From Planctomycetota bacterium (GTDB lineage: Bacteria; Planctomycetota; PUPC01; JABMSA01): 6,422 nucleotides of DNA. Made by a program: the position numbers and the translations under genes. The notes under the pieces are model-generated. The model saw only the letters and a program-made list of their open reading frames with translations, was not told the origin of the DNA and searched no databases. Positions 1 to 6,297 of this stretch are shown here, piece after piece. How positions within the stretch are numbered: position 1 is the first letter of the stretch; the number at the start of each line of letters is the position of its first letter. Where the stretch lies: assembly GCA_013202185.1 (NCBI GenBank), contig JABMSA010000137.1, positions 1 through 6,422 on the forward strand, written 5' to 3'.

Positions 1-3000
1 CGATGCCTCGCATGGCCTGTGGGCCTACGGCCTCCCCTTCGCCTTCGCCTTCTCCTTCTCCTTCCCCTTCGCCTTCTCCTTCGCCTTCTCCTTCTCCGCC
101 ATCCAGGGTGCAGATGAACGTGTCGGGCGTCTTGCTGTCGTAATATACGATCTCGCTGCCGATGAGGAGGAAGCCCTTGTCCTGGAAGCCATCGGTGCTC
201 GCCACGGGGATGACGGTCGTGTCGACTTCGATTGGGATGGGATTGCCGTCGGGGCTAGTTTGCAGCTCGACTGTTGTCGTTGGGGCCTGGCCAAGGTCGG
301 AGTCTCCTTCGAGGCGAACGCCGGCCGCGTAGACGTCGATTCTGTCGAAGTAGTCGGCGGGCAGAACATTGTCGTCAGTATCGGGGCCGGTGTCAATATT
401 CACAAACTCGAAGCTGTAGCCGTAGAGGGTTGTCGGATCGTCGGCGCCGGGGGAGGATTGGCCACTGTCGGTGCCGCGGGCCGGGGTGCTCTTTTCGGGC
501 GGCTCGAATATCTGGTTGCCGGTGATCACCACGGGGGCGTCTGCTGCCACATCGCGCCATTCATACTTCGGATGGTAGCGGCCGGTGCCGTTATCCCGGC
601 CGTCGGGTGCTTTGCCGTCGATCAGCAGCGTCATGTCGCCGTAGTCCATCCCCGACCAGATGGCCTTGACATCATGCCAGGTATCGGGGTCGGGCTCAAA
701 CCCGTAGCGCACCTCGGCGGACTGCCCCGAGAGCGAGGCGTCGGAAATGCGGAAGATCAGCTCTTTGGTCGCCCCCCTGTAGAAGAGGGCGATGCGGTTC
801 TCGTGCGGCGTATTCTGCAGGTCGAAATCGCGAAAGATTTGCGATGCGCCGTCCCACTTCTCGACCGACACTTCCCGATACGGCCGGGTGATGTCGAACA
901 GGAAGTAGTTTCTGCTTTCGTCGGACCAGTCGCCGGGCTTGATCCACATTTCGATCGACTTCGAGGTGGAGTCGACCCCGGGGATCGGCACATGCTCGGT
1001 GCTGTAGGCCAGGCGCGGCCAGCTTGGGAAACTCACTTCATCGCCGTTTGCATTGAACCTTGATGTTCTCAAGCCATCGGCATTTCCTGTGTTCTCAGTG
1101 GACTGCTTTTCGAGCGCGTCCTCGCTTCCTCCAAACGGCAGGAACGTCAGCGGAGGCTTCTCGTCGTCTATCAAGTTCGTGAACTGGGAAAGGTCATTTC
1201 CGAAATGGAGCGTGCTCTGTGAGCGGACTGCGTTTTCCGATACAGTCCTTGTCTTGAGTCCAAGCGAAGGCAGTACCTTGTTGGCGAGGCGGTAGTTACG
1301 TGGCATCCGGCCCGCCACAGATAACCGGCCGAGTATGCTGCTTTGGAATCTGGATGTCCCTCGGGCCTGCAGGATAGCATCGAAGGCCTGTTCGGTGTCG
1401 ATGCGCCACGTTCCATGCTCAACATCGTCATCATCATTGACGCTACCGGCAGTTGGTCTCTTGACTGATACGAGCCTTCTGATGCCGTGGCTTGCCAGTT
1501 GACTTCCGGCAGTGTTGTTGACCGAGCCGCGTGCCGTGATGGTGTAGGTGTCTGAAGTTGTGAAGCAGAAAGGGGCGGTGGGCCGGTCGACGAGCCCGGA
1601 GAGCGGCCTGAAGGCGTTGAGGATCAAAGCGGCTACGATGTTGTCGGCTGCCGCCGATAAGTCCGCCCCCTCATGAGTCCCTATCACATTCTTAAGCGCG
1701 TCGAGGTCATACACATCTGCAATGATCCGTCGTGCCTCAACGGGATCGCCACGATAGGATCGATCGTAGTTGAAAAAACTATAACCGTAAGAAACAAGTC
1801 CCAATACCGCGTTTTCGCTGGGACCTTCATACCCCATGAGGTCGAGGCCTATGGCGACGTGGCCCTTATCGAAGAGCTTGCGGTACCCCTCTCCTGTTGC
1901 AATGCCAAAACTTCGAACTTCGCCGACGGTGTAGGGGTCTCCACTGTACCCATCCAAATCCCCCGCTTCTACTTTGACCACAGCTTGCATGGCAGCCGCG
2001 AGATCGCGGGCCAGGTTTTCGCTGATTCGGTAAGTCGAGAACGTGAACGTGTCGGGGGTGTTGTTGTTGGCGGGGTCGCCTGCCGTGAACGGAATAGTGC
2101 CTTCGTACGGAGTATACGTCACATTACTCAGGCCCTCCGGGGCAATCCAGCCCGTTCCATCGTACTCCAGCGTCCAGTCACCCTCAGGAGTATTGTCCTC
2201 GAGTTCGATTGGCGACATGGATCCGTTTCCGACGTTGTTCGCGCCTGCTTGCGCCTGCACGGCGGCCAGCCTCAGGTCCATCATGTTCGCCACGAGCACA
2301 AGCTGCGGCGCGGCGTTGACGTTGATGGGATGCGGCGCCCGCGGGTTGGGCTTCGCGGATGAAACCGTGACGTAACGGCTGAAGTTGAGCAGTTGGCCCG
2401 AGTTGAACAGGTTGGCGCCTTTCAGCACCGACTCGGCCTCGGAGACGGTCAGAAAGCCCCGGTTCATTTGGCGATAGCTTATGATTTGAGTGGCGGCACT
2501 ATTCGCTGAGGCCGGATCGAGCAGATGAAAAAGATTCTTGAGCAAATGTTGCGACGCGGAGTTGAGATTGATCTTGCCTTGCTCGTCTTCGACGTCAACG
2601 GACCATATGGCGCCTCGTGGATTGCGCGTGGACAACTCATCGGGAGATATGTAGAGGTCGAGATTGAGATCGGCCTCCGCGAGGTCCGGCTCCGCTTCGA
2701 TGTCATAGTCGGGCTCGAACACCACCTCGAGTTCCGCGGGAATATCTATCGTGTACGATTCAAAAAAATCGGCTGTCGCATAGTTCAGGTTCAGCGGCCA
2801 CGGATCGTATTGCTCCTGCGTTCGCATGAGGCAGGCGATTGCGTGGTTGTATGCTCCCTGGGCGCCGTATCGGGCGCGGGCGTTGGCCAGGGACGTCTGC
2901 GCGCGGCTGTTGCTCAGGCGCATCGATATCGCAAACGGTATGCCGATGGCCAGCAGGCCCATGAGGATCAGAATTACCAGCAGCAGAGCAAAACCTCTCT

Positions 3001-3043
3001 CCGATCCGCGCCGGTGATTTGCATGCAGGTCAAGATTGCGCAC
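1..3043 (-). CDS. gspK: GspK-like minor pseudopilin fused to a LamG domain and Gly-Glu linker (partial, 3' end outside window)
   Basis: One uninterrupted frame of 1014 codons runs off the left edge without a stop. The start is GTG at 3043: it is the first start codon after an in-frame TGA (3061-3059), and GGAG (3054-3051) precedes it by 7 bases. Residues 16-41 (RGFALLLVILILMGLLAIG and onward) form a prepilin-type helix, with likely cleavage after Gly17. Position +5 is Leu rather than Glu, as is usual for GspK, the pseudopilus tip subunit of type II secretion. Residues 152-163 (EDEQGKINLNSA) and 240-246 (INVNAAP) are hallmark GspK motifs around its SAM-like helical domain. A PilX/GspK-like end (YTITARGSV) sits near residue 499. 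Next comes a LamG-type domain at about 680-905 (W700-x-KP, PDTW789, DRIDVY near 900), a small module at 939-982, and (GE)11 at 983-1004. Typical GspK is about 300-350 aa, so this protein is at least three times longer. The T2SS family call is firm; the ligand and C-terminus are unknown. Confidence 0.85.
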   Translation of the reverse strand, partial: MRNLDLHANHRRGSERGFALLLVILILMGLLAIGIPFAISMRLSNSRAQTSLANARARYGAQGAYNHAIACLMRTQEQYDPWPLNLNYATADFFESYTIDIPAELEVVFEPDYDIEAEPDLAEADLNLDLYISPDELSTRNPRGAIWSVDVEDEQGKINLNSASQHLLKNLFHLLDPASANSAATQIISYRQMNRGFLTVSEAESVLKGANLFNSGQLLNFSRYVTVSSAKPNPRAPHPINVNAAPQLVLVANMMDLRLAAVQAQAGANNVGNGSMSPIELEDNTPEGDWTLEYDGTGWIAPEGLSNVTYTPYEGTIPFTAGDPANNNTPDTFTFSTYRISENLARDLAAAMQAVVKVEAGDLDGYSGDPYTVGEVRSFGIATGEGYRKLFDKGHVAIGLDLMGYEGPSENAVLGLVSYGYSFFNYDRSYRGDPVEARRIIADVYDLDALKNVIGTHEGADLSAAADNIVAALILNAFRPLSGLVDRPTAPFCFTTSDTYTITARGSVNNTAGSQLASHGIRRLVSVKRPTAGSVNDDDDVEHGTWRIDTEQAFDAILQARGTSRFQSSILGRLSVAGRMPRNYRLANKVLPSLGLKTRTVSENAVRSQSTLHFGNDLSQFTNLIDDEKPPLTFLPFGGSEDALEKQSTENTGNADGLRTSRFNANGDEVSFPSWPRLAYSTEHVPIPGVDSTSKSIEMWIKPGDWSDESRNYFLFDITRPYREVSVEKWDGASQIFRDFDLQNTPHENRIALFYRGATKELIFRISDASLSGQSAEVRYGFEPDPDTWHDVKAIWSGMDYGDMTLLIDGKAPDGRDNGTGRYHPKYEWRDVAADAPVVITGNQIFEPPEKSTPARGTDSGQSSPGADDPTTLYGYSFEFVNIDTGPDTDDNVLPADYFDRIDVYAAGVRLEGDSDLGQAPTTTVELQTSPDGNPIPIEVDTTVIPVASTDGFQDKGFLLIGSEIVYYDSKTPDTFICTLDGGEGEGEGEGEGEGEGEGEGEGEAVGPQAMRGI
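32..97 (-). repeat. (Gly-Glu)11 coding repeat, 6-base imperfect units
   Basis: Eleven consecutive GGN-GAR units encode an alternating Gly-Glu run, residues 983-1004 of the GspK-like protein. Glycine codons vary (GGA, GGC, GGG), and glutamate is GAA ten times and GAG once. The run is acidic and low in complexity, and probably acts as a flexible spacer between the LamG part and whatever follows beyond the window edge. Read in another frame it gives a Lys/Glu/Ala-rich artefact. Confidence 0.9.
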
Positions 3044-3050
3044 GGCGGCT

Positions 3051-3054
3051 CTCC
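3051..3054 (-). promoter_or_regulatory. Ribosome binding site deciding the GTG start of the GspK-like gene
   Basis: GGAG ends 7 bases before GTG 3043. The ATG at 3062, which overlaps the upstream stop as TGATG, opens only a 10-codon frame that ends at TGA 3032-3030, so it cannot start the long gene. The GTG is the only initiator that keeps the full prepilin leader in frame. Confidence 0.65.
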
Positions 3055-3061
3055 GTGGTCA

Positions 3062-4396
3062 TCAGGGTTCCTCAACTTCGTTTTCGGTTGTGGTCCACGT
3101 CTTGATTGCGCCCGTCCGTTCCACGCTGATATGCGTTGTCACTTTGCTGCCGGTCGAATGCAGCGCGATGACCGGCAGGCCGCCGCCCTGCGGTATCACA
3201 AGGCGGCCCTCGCGGTCGAAATCGATCCGGTATTTCCGGTAATCGCCGTCCTCGCGCATCGGGCAGTTCGAAAAGCTCATAAGCACGCTGCCACGCGGCG
3301 CGGTGCGCTCGGCGGTGGTGAACACGTCGATCATCACTTCGTCTATCGTTCCGTGAAAGTAGCCCTCCTCGGCATTGCCGCCGATGCCGGTGACCTCGTC
3401 GGCGCCGATCATCACCGCCTCGTCGGAAGCGAGCACCCTCTTCGACAGAGGGGATGGGCCGGACATCTCGCCCTGGACCGATAGCTCCTTCAGGCCCCGC
3501 CCAAGTACAGCCTCCTCGTCGTTGATGTACACTCGAAGGAAATCCTGGCCCATGGCCGTGTCCGTGCCGGAGTAGACCATCGCCACGTGCGTCCACGTGT
3601 CGGGCCGCACCATCGGGTTCGTTTCGACGTCGTACAGCCAGCCGCTCTCGAGCCGCACGCTGGCCGACAGCCTGAAGACGCGCTTGTCGGCGTCGGGGTC
3701 GAGAACGAGTGTGATCGAATAAACAGGCAGCGTGGATATGTCCGACAAGCTTGCATCCTGCTGCCACGGCTTGACGACGATCGGGTAGTAGTAGCGCGAG
3801 TCGTCCTGAACGTCGGGCGGCAGCTCGGGCTTGACCCACGCCGAAATTCGCAGGCCTTCGCGGACGTCATAAGCCGGATAACTGCCGGTCGCCCCTTCCT
3901 TGCCGATGGTCAGCTTCTGCGGCGGGTGCGGAGCGCTGTCGGGATCGTCATCGTCCGTCCAGCGCTCGAAGCGTATCGCCTTGCCGTATTTGCCGGCGAC
4001 CAGCCCCGAGCCGTCCATATTTGCAGGCGTTGCCTCCTGCGAAAACGCCCCTTCGATCACGGTGTCGGTATCGAACGGCGTGTTGGGCTCTTCGAAGTGC
4101 CACGCGCCGATGCACCTCACAAACGTTGCATAAACCTGGCTGCAAAGCATCCTGTCCGCATGCTCGGTGGGCTCGGTCTTGATGACCACCGACACCGCCG
4201 TTCTCGTTTCCGACGCCGAGTTGCGGGCGGCGTGCAACAGCGACGTTACCATCGAGACCGACGCGCGCCATGTCAGGTTCTTGTTCATGCTCAGATAAGC
4301 GCCCACGCCGATCCCCATGATCACGGAGGCTATGGCCACCACCACCATCAGCTCGATCAAGGTGAAAGATTTCCGGTTGCGCGCTCGAAGCGTCAT
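3062..4396 (-). CDS. GspH-like pseudopilin with an inserted LamG domain
   Basis: This 444-aa protein starts at ATG 4396, which overlaps the previous gene's stop as ATGA. A longer frame back to 4465 would add 23 residues before the leader and runs inside the upstream gene, so it is rejected. Residues 1-10 are a short basic leader. Residues 11-34 (FTLIELMVVVAIASVIMGIG and on) are the class III prepilin helix with Glu at +5. The residue before the cleavage point is Ser10 rather than the usual Gly. Residues 45-75 resemble the GspH N-terminal half (LLHAARNSASETRTAVSVVI). Residues about 96-360 look like a LamG/ConA-like jelly roll: GAWHFEE, VAGKYGKAIRF, LRISAWVKP, PDTWTHVAMVYSG, LRVYINDEE, FHGTIDEVMI. 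Residues 388-432 (YRIDFDREGRLV, then ISVERTGAIKTW) resemble the GspH C-terminal strands, implying LamG lies within the pseudopilin fold. Its inferred role is a minor pseudopilin exposing a ligand-binding domain outside the inner membrane. The pseudopilin and LamG calls are firm; the GspH assignment is moderate. Confidence 0.85.
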   Translation of the reverse strand: MTLRARNRKSFTLIELMVVVAIASVIMGIGVGAYLSMNKNLTWRASVSMVTSLLHAARNSASETRTAVSVVIKTEPTEHADRMLCSQVYATFVRCIGAWHFEEPNTPFDTDTVIEGAFSQEATPANMDGSGLVAGKYGKAIRFERWTDDDDPDSAPHPPQKLTIGKEGATGSYPAYDVREGLRISAWVKPELPPDVQDDSRYYYPIVVKPWQQDASLSDISTLPVYSITLVLDPDADKRVFRLSASVRLESGWLYDVETNPMVRPDTWTHVAMVYSGTDTAMGQDFLRVYINDEEAVLGRGLKELSVQGEMSGPSPLSKRVLASDEAVMIGADEVTGIGGNAEEGYFHGTIDEVMIDVFTTAERTAPRGSVLMSFSNCPMREDGDYRKYRIDFDREGRLVIPQGGGLPVIALHSTGSKVTTHISVERTGAIKTWTTTENEVEEP

Positions 4397-5085
4397 TGAG
4401 CTTCCCACGACGTTATGTCGTCCTTGCCGCCGTAATCGTTGATCTGGTTCGGCCCGCACGACCATATCTGAAACGTGTAGGCGCCATAGTAAACGCCGTC
4501 GTCATCCTGCCGGGCCGTTACCTTGCAGGGGTTGGCCGGCGAACCGCTTGCGTTCAAACCGTCCATACTATAGACCTGCCCCGCATCCGAATGGTAATCC
4601 CTATTGTGTAAATATATGTAAGGCGTTCCCCACGCGTCCAGCAGCTCGCGACAACGGACGTCCGCGTGCTCGGGATCATCGGTAAAAACCCAGCCCGTCA
4701 GATCGTGGTGGGCTATCAGTGTGTTGGGCAGCCCATCGTGCGCCAACCTCACCTTGTCGGGGTCCTTGAGCACATAAGAACGCAGATACGGGCCATTCCC
4801 CTTCTTCGTTGCAAGGCACGCCACGAGCGCCCTGTTGCCCTCGTTGATAACGCCGGTGTGCGGGTCGTCGCCCAGCTCCTCCAGGAACGACGGCGGATAA
4901 TCGCCAAACTCGTTCTTGTACTGCTCGAGAGCCGACTTCAGATACTCGATCTCAGCCCTGGTGCTACGCGCAAGCTGCCCCTCCTTCGCCCCGAAAAACA
5001 CAGGCAGCAGCAAACTCGCAAGCACCAGCACAATGCCGACAACCACCATCAGCTCAACAAGCGTAAACCCAACTTGTCTTCTCAT
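4393..5085 (-). CDS. gspG: GspG-like major pseudopilin
   Basis: This 230-aa protein is probably the main building subunit of the pseudopilus. The chosen start is ATG 5085, because GAGG (5096-5093) precedes it by 7 bases and it leaves a six-residue basic leader MRRQVG before FTLVELMVV. That is an ideal prepilin peptidase site: Gly at -1, Phe at +1, Glu at +5. A GTG at 5109 in the same frame would add eight residues and bury the ribosome site. After the helix (7-31) come the GspG-type features: YKNEFGDYPPS at 56-66, DAWGTPYIY at 150-158 and a C-terminal SCGPNQIND...DDITSW at 209-227. The last is like the acidic GspG loop that binds calcium in known homologues, but the usual Asp-Gly pair is replaced by Cys-Gly. 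It is longer than a standard GspG (about 140 aa), with the extra residues mainly at 70-150. It is the first gene of the unit and overlaps the next by four bases. Confidence 0.88.
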   Translation of the reverse strand: MRRQVGFTLVELMVVVGIVLVLASLLLPVFFGAKEGQLARSTRAEIEYLKSALEQYKNEFGDYPPSFLEELGDDPHTGVINEGNRALVACLATKKGNGPYLRSYVLKDPDKVRLAHDGLPNTLIAHHDLTGWVFTDDPEHADVRCRELLDAWGTPYIYLHNRDYHSDAGQVYSMDGLNASGSPANPCKVTARQDDDGVYYGAYTFQIWSCGPNQINDYGGKDDITSWEAQ

Positions 5086-5092
5086 CGCAAAA

Positions 5093-5096
5093 CCTC
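5093..5096 (-). promoter_or_regulatory. Ribosome binding site for the GspG-like gene
   Basis: GAGG is followed by 7 bases and then ATG 5085. It supports 5085 over the GTG at 5109 as the start. Confidence 0.65.
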
Positions 5097-5124
5097 TCGT
5101 CACCACCACCTACAGAACGATTTC

Positions 5125-5153
5125 ATTGTACGGCCGCGACACCGGCAAATCAA
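5125..5153 (-). promoter_or_regulatory. Predicted sigma70-type promoter of the pseudopilin operon
   Basis: On the minus strand a -35 box TTGATT (5153-5148) and a -10 box TACAAT (5130-5125) are separated by exactly 17 bases. The expected start point is near 5118, giving an untranslated leader of about 30 bases before ATG 5085. The boxes match the consensus at 4 of 6 and 5 of 6 positions. This is a prediction from sequence alone, and the organism's sigma factor preference is unknown. Confidence 0.55.
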
Positions 5154-5227
5154 GGATGACCCGGTCGCCGCATCGCAGTACGAATGCGTCAACCAGATAT
5201 GGTTGCAGCCTTCGTCTCGCATCCAAA

Positions 5228-5254
5228 TCGTCCTCGTCCTCGTCGTCGTCGTCG
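5228..5254. repeat. TCG/TCC trinucleotide tract, nine units
   Basis: Nine consecutive units read TCG TCC TCG TCC followed by five TCG on the plus strand. The tract can encode Ser runs on plus, or Asp/Glu or Arg runs on minus depending on frame. It lies outside any confident gene and could vary in length between strains. Confidence 0.8.
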
Positions 5255-5319
5255 AACTTTCGATCCTGCCTGTCCTACGGACAAGTTGGGGCTGCTATGC
5301 AAGCAGCTTAGCTTTCGCT
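5252..5319. other. Cluster of four small inverted repeats (possible structured RNA)
   Basis: Four hairpin-capable inverted repeats follow closely. They are TCGA-4-TCGA (5252-5263), TGTCC-3-GGACA (5271-5283), GCTGCT-5-AGCAGC (5291-5307) and, on the minus strand, AGC-GAAA-GCT (5319-5310). The GAAA loop is of the GNRA type only when read on the minus strand, which hints at a minus-strand transcript upstream of the pseudopilin genes. No known riboswitch core was recognised. There is no T-tract, so an intrinsic terminator is unlikely. It may be chance in GC-rich DNA. Confidence 0.3.
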
Positions 5320-5481
5320 CGGCGGGCCGCGCGAGACGGCAAAGGAGCCCGACACATGCCCGGCGTACCCATCGGGGAGCACGCGCCGCCTTCAGAGGCA
5401 AGACGTATCGGGGCACGCGAAACACATACCGCCCTACGGGCCGCCGTCGCCACGCCCCTCCAACAATACAGACGCCATACC

Positions 5482-5510
5482 TTGATTATTCGGTGAGTAA
5501 AAGTTAGAAT
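5482..5510 (+). promoter_or_regulatory. Predicted sigma70-type promoter of hisA
   Basis: A -35 box TTGATT (5482-5487) and a -10 box TAGAAT (5505-5510) have a 17-base spacer, in a locally AT-rich patch of a GC-rich region. The expected start is near 5516-5518, about 58 bases before the hisA ATG. The -35 box is identical to that of the divergent pseudopilin promoter. Prediction only. Confidence 0.55.
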
Positions 5511-5527
5511 CTACGGAGAAGCGTGAA

Positions 5528-5575
5528 ATGATGAACACACAAACACACAATCACAAGCCGCCGAGCCACACATAA
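5528..5575 (+). CDS. Possible 15-codon leader ORF coupled to hisA
   Basis: ATG 5528 opens a 15-residue frame, MMNTQTHNHKPPSHT, ending at TAA 5573-5575. The last base of the stop is the first base of the hisA ATG (TAATG), an arrangement that allows translational coupling. GGAG at 5515-5518 lies 9 bases upstream, whereas hisA itself has no clear ribosome site. Three of the 15 residues are His, well short of the consecutive His run in enterobacterial his leader peptides, and no attenuator hairpin with a T-run was seen. The predicted transcript start falls on the GGAG, which weakens that ribosome site. It may instead be a chance frame. Confidence 0.35.
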   Translation: MMNTQTHNHKPPSHT

Positions 5576-6297
5576 TGATCATCATTCCAGCAATCGACCT
5601 CAAAGCCGGACGGTGCGTGCGGCTCGTCCAGGGCGAGAAAAACCGCGAAACCGTATACTCGCACACCCCCGCAGCCGTCGCCCGCAAATGGCAGGCAGCC
5701 GGCGCCGAAATCATACACGTCGTCGACCTCGACGGCGCATTCACCGGCAAACCCCACAACCTCGACGCCGTCGCCGCAATCCTCGAAGCAGTCAGCATAC
5801 CCGTCGAGCTTGGCGGCGGACTCCGCACCGACACCGACGTCGACGCCGTCATCGAGCTGGGCATAGCCCGCGCCATAATCGGCACCAAAGCCATCGACTC
5901 GCCCGACTGGATAGGCAGCCTCTGCAAGCGTCACCCCGGCAAGATAGCCGCCGGCATCGACGCGCGCAACGGAATAGTCGCCGTCGAAGGATGGGTCGAA
6001 GACTCCGGCGTCAAGGCCACCGACCTCGCCGGCAAAATGGCCGCACTCGGCGTATGCGCCATCATCTTCACCGACATCGCCCGCGACGGAATGCTCACCG
6101 GCCCCAACCTCACCGCCACCCAGTCCCTCGCCGCAAGCGTAAGCGTGCCCGTCATCGCGTCCGGCGGGGTAACATCGCTCGACGACATCCGGCATCTCAG
6201 AGACATCGGCATCAGTGCCGCCATCATCGGCAAAGCCCTCTACACCGGCGCCATCGACCTCGCCCAGGCCATCCGCCTCGCAAAAAGCGAGGAATGA
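5575..6297 (+). CDS. hisA: HisA, phosphoribosylformimino-AICAR-phosphate isomerase (ProFAR isomerase)
   Basis: This complete 240-aa cytoplasmic (beta/alpha)8-barrel enzyme is of normal family length. It catalyses the Amadori rearrangement of ProFAR to PRFAR, the fourth step of histidine biosynthesis, producing the substrate of HisF/HisH. The N-terminus MIIIPAIDLKAGRCVRL carries catalytic Asp8. Asp129 in AGIDARNG is the second acid-base residue. VDLDGA (50-55), VELGGGLR (77-84), FTDIARDGMLTGPN (165-178), VIASGGVTS (193-201) and AIIGKALYTG (216-225) are the conserved substrate- and phosphate-binding loops. The two-fold repeat of the barrel is visible in the paired GGG and SGGV phosphate loops. 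The start is fixed by the canonical N-terminus. The gene has its own predicted promoter, is divergent from the pseudopilin unit, and has no hisH before it or hisF within 125 bases after it. It ends in TGA at 6295-6297. Codons are strongly C-ending, with frequent ATA for Ile. Confidence 0.97.
   Translation: MIIIPAIDLKAGRCVRLVQGEKNRETVYSHTPAAVARKWQAAGAEIIHVVDLDGAFTGKPHNLDAVAAILEAVSIPVELGGGLRTDTDVDAVIELGIARAIIGTKAIDSPDWIGSLCKRHPGKIAAGIDARNGIVAVEGWVEDSGVKATDLAGKMAALGVCAIIFTDIARDGMLTGPNLTATQSLAASVSVPVIASGGVTSLDDIRHLRDIGISAAIIGKALYTGAIDLAQAIRLAKSEE

Larger units (their letters stand above)
5110..5574. other. Divergent intergenic region between the pseudopilin operon and hisA
   Basis: About 490 bases lie between the two gene starts (5085 and 5575) with no convincing full-length gene. 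It holds the two divergent promoters, a trinucleotide tract (5228-5254), a hairpin cluster (5252-5319) and the hisA leader ORF (5528-5575). On the minus strand a 54-codon open frame (5274-5110, ending at TAG) has no ATG or GTG and could only start at a TTG. It reads an acidic run (DDDDEDEDD) and then a strand-like LQPYLVDAFVLRCGDRVILDLP. It may be the remnant of a gene end, but it overlaps the predicted pseudopilin promoter. Between 5320 and 5481 I see nothing recognisable. Confidence 0.6.

Noticed and set aside
25..396. Lys/Glu/Ala-rich minus-strand frame
   Set aside because: It is an out-of-frame reading of the Gly-Glu repeat and the preceding GspK-like sequence.
1673..2362. 229-codon plus-strand open frame
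   Set aside because: It lies antisense to the continuous GspK-like frame, which has coherent domains. It has no recognisable motif and is a high-GC shadow.
4397..4465. Extended start for the GspH-like gene
   Set aside because: It would add 23 residues ahead of the prepilin leader, entirely inside the upstream gene, and lose the ATGA junction.
5252..5340. Cyclic di-GMP (GEMM-type) riboswitch
   Set aside because: The context would suit one, but the conserved core segments (GCAAACC and GACGCAAAGC-like) are not present on either strand.
5184..5507. Arg/Pro/Ser-rich plus-strand frames across the intergenic region
   Set aside because: They arise from the TCG/TCC tract and GC-rich sequence, cross the minus promoter region and show no domain-like pattern.
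5551..6195. 214-codon minus-strand open frame opposite hisA
   Set aside because: Its composition (Gly/Asp/Val-rich, repetitive) is what the complement of a C-ending hisA gives. HisA on plus is unambiguous.
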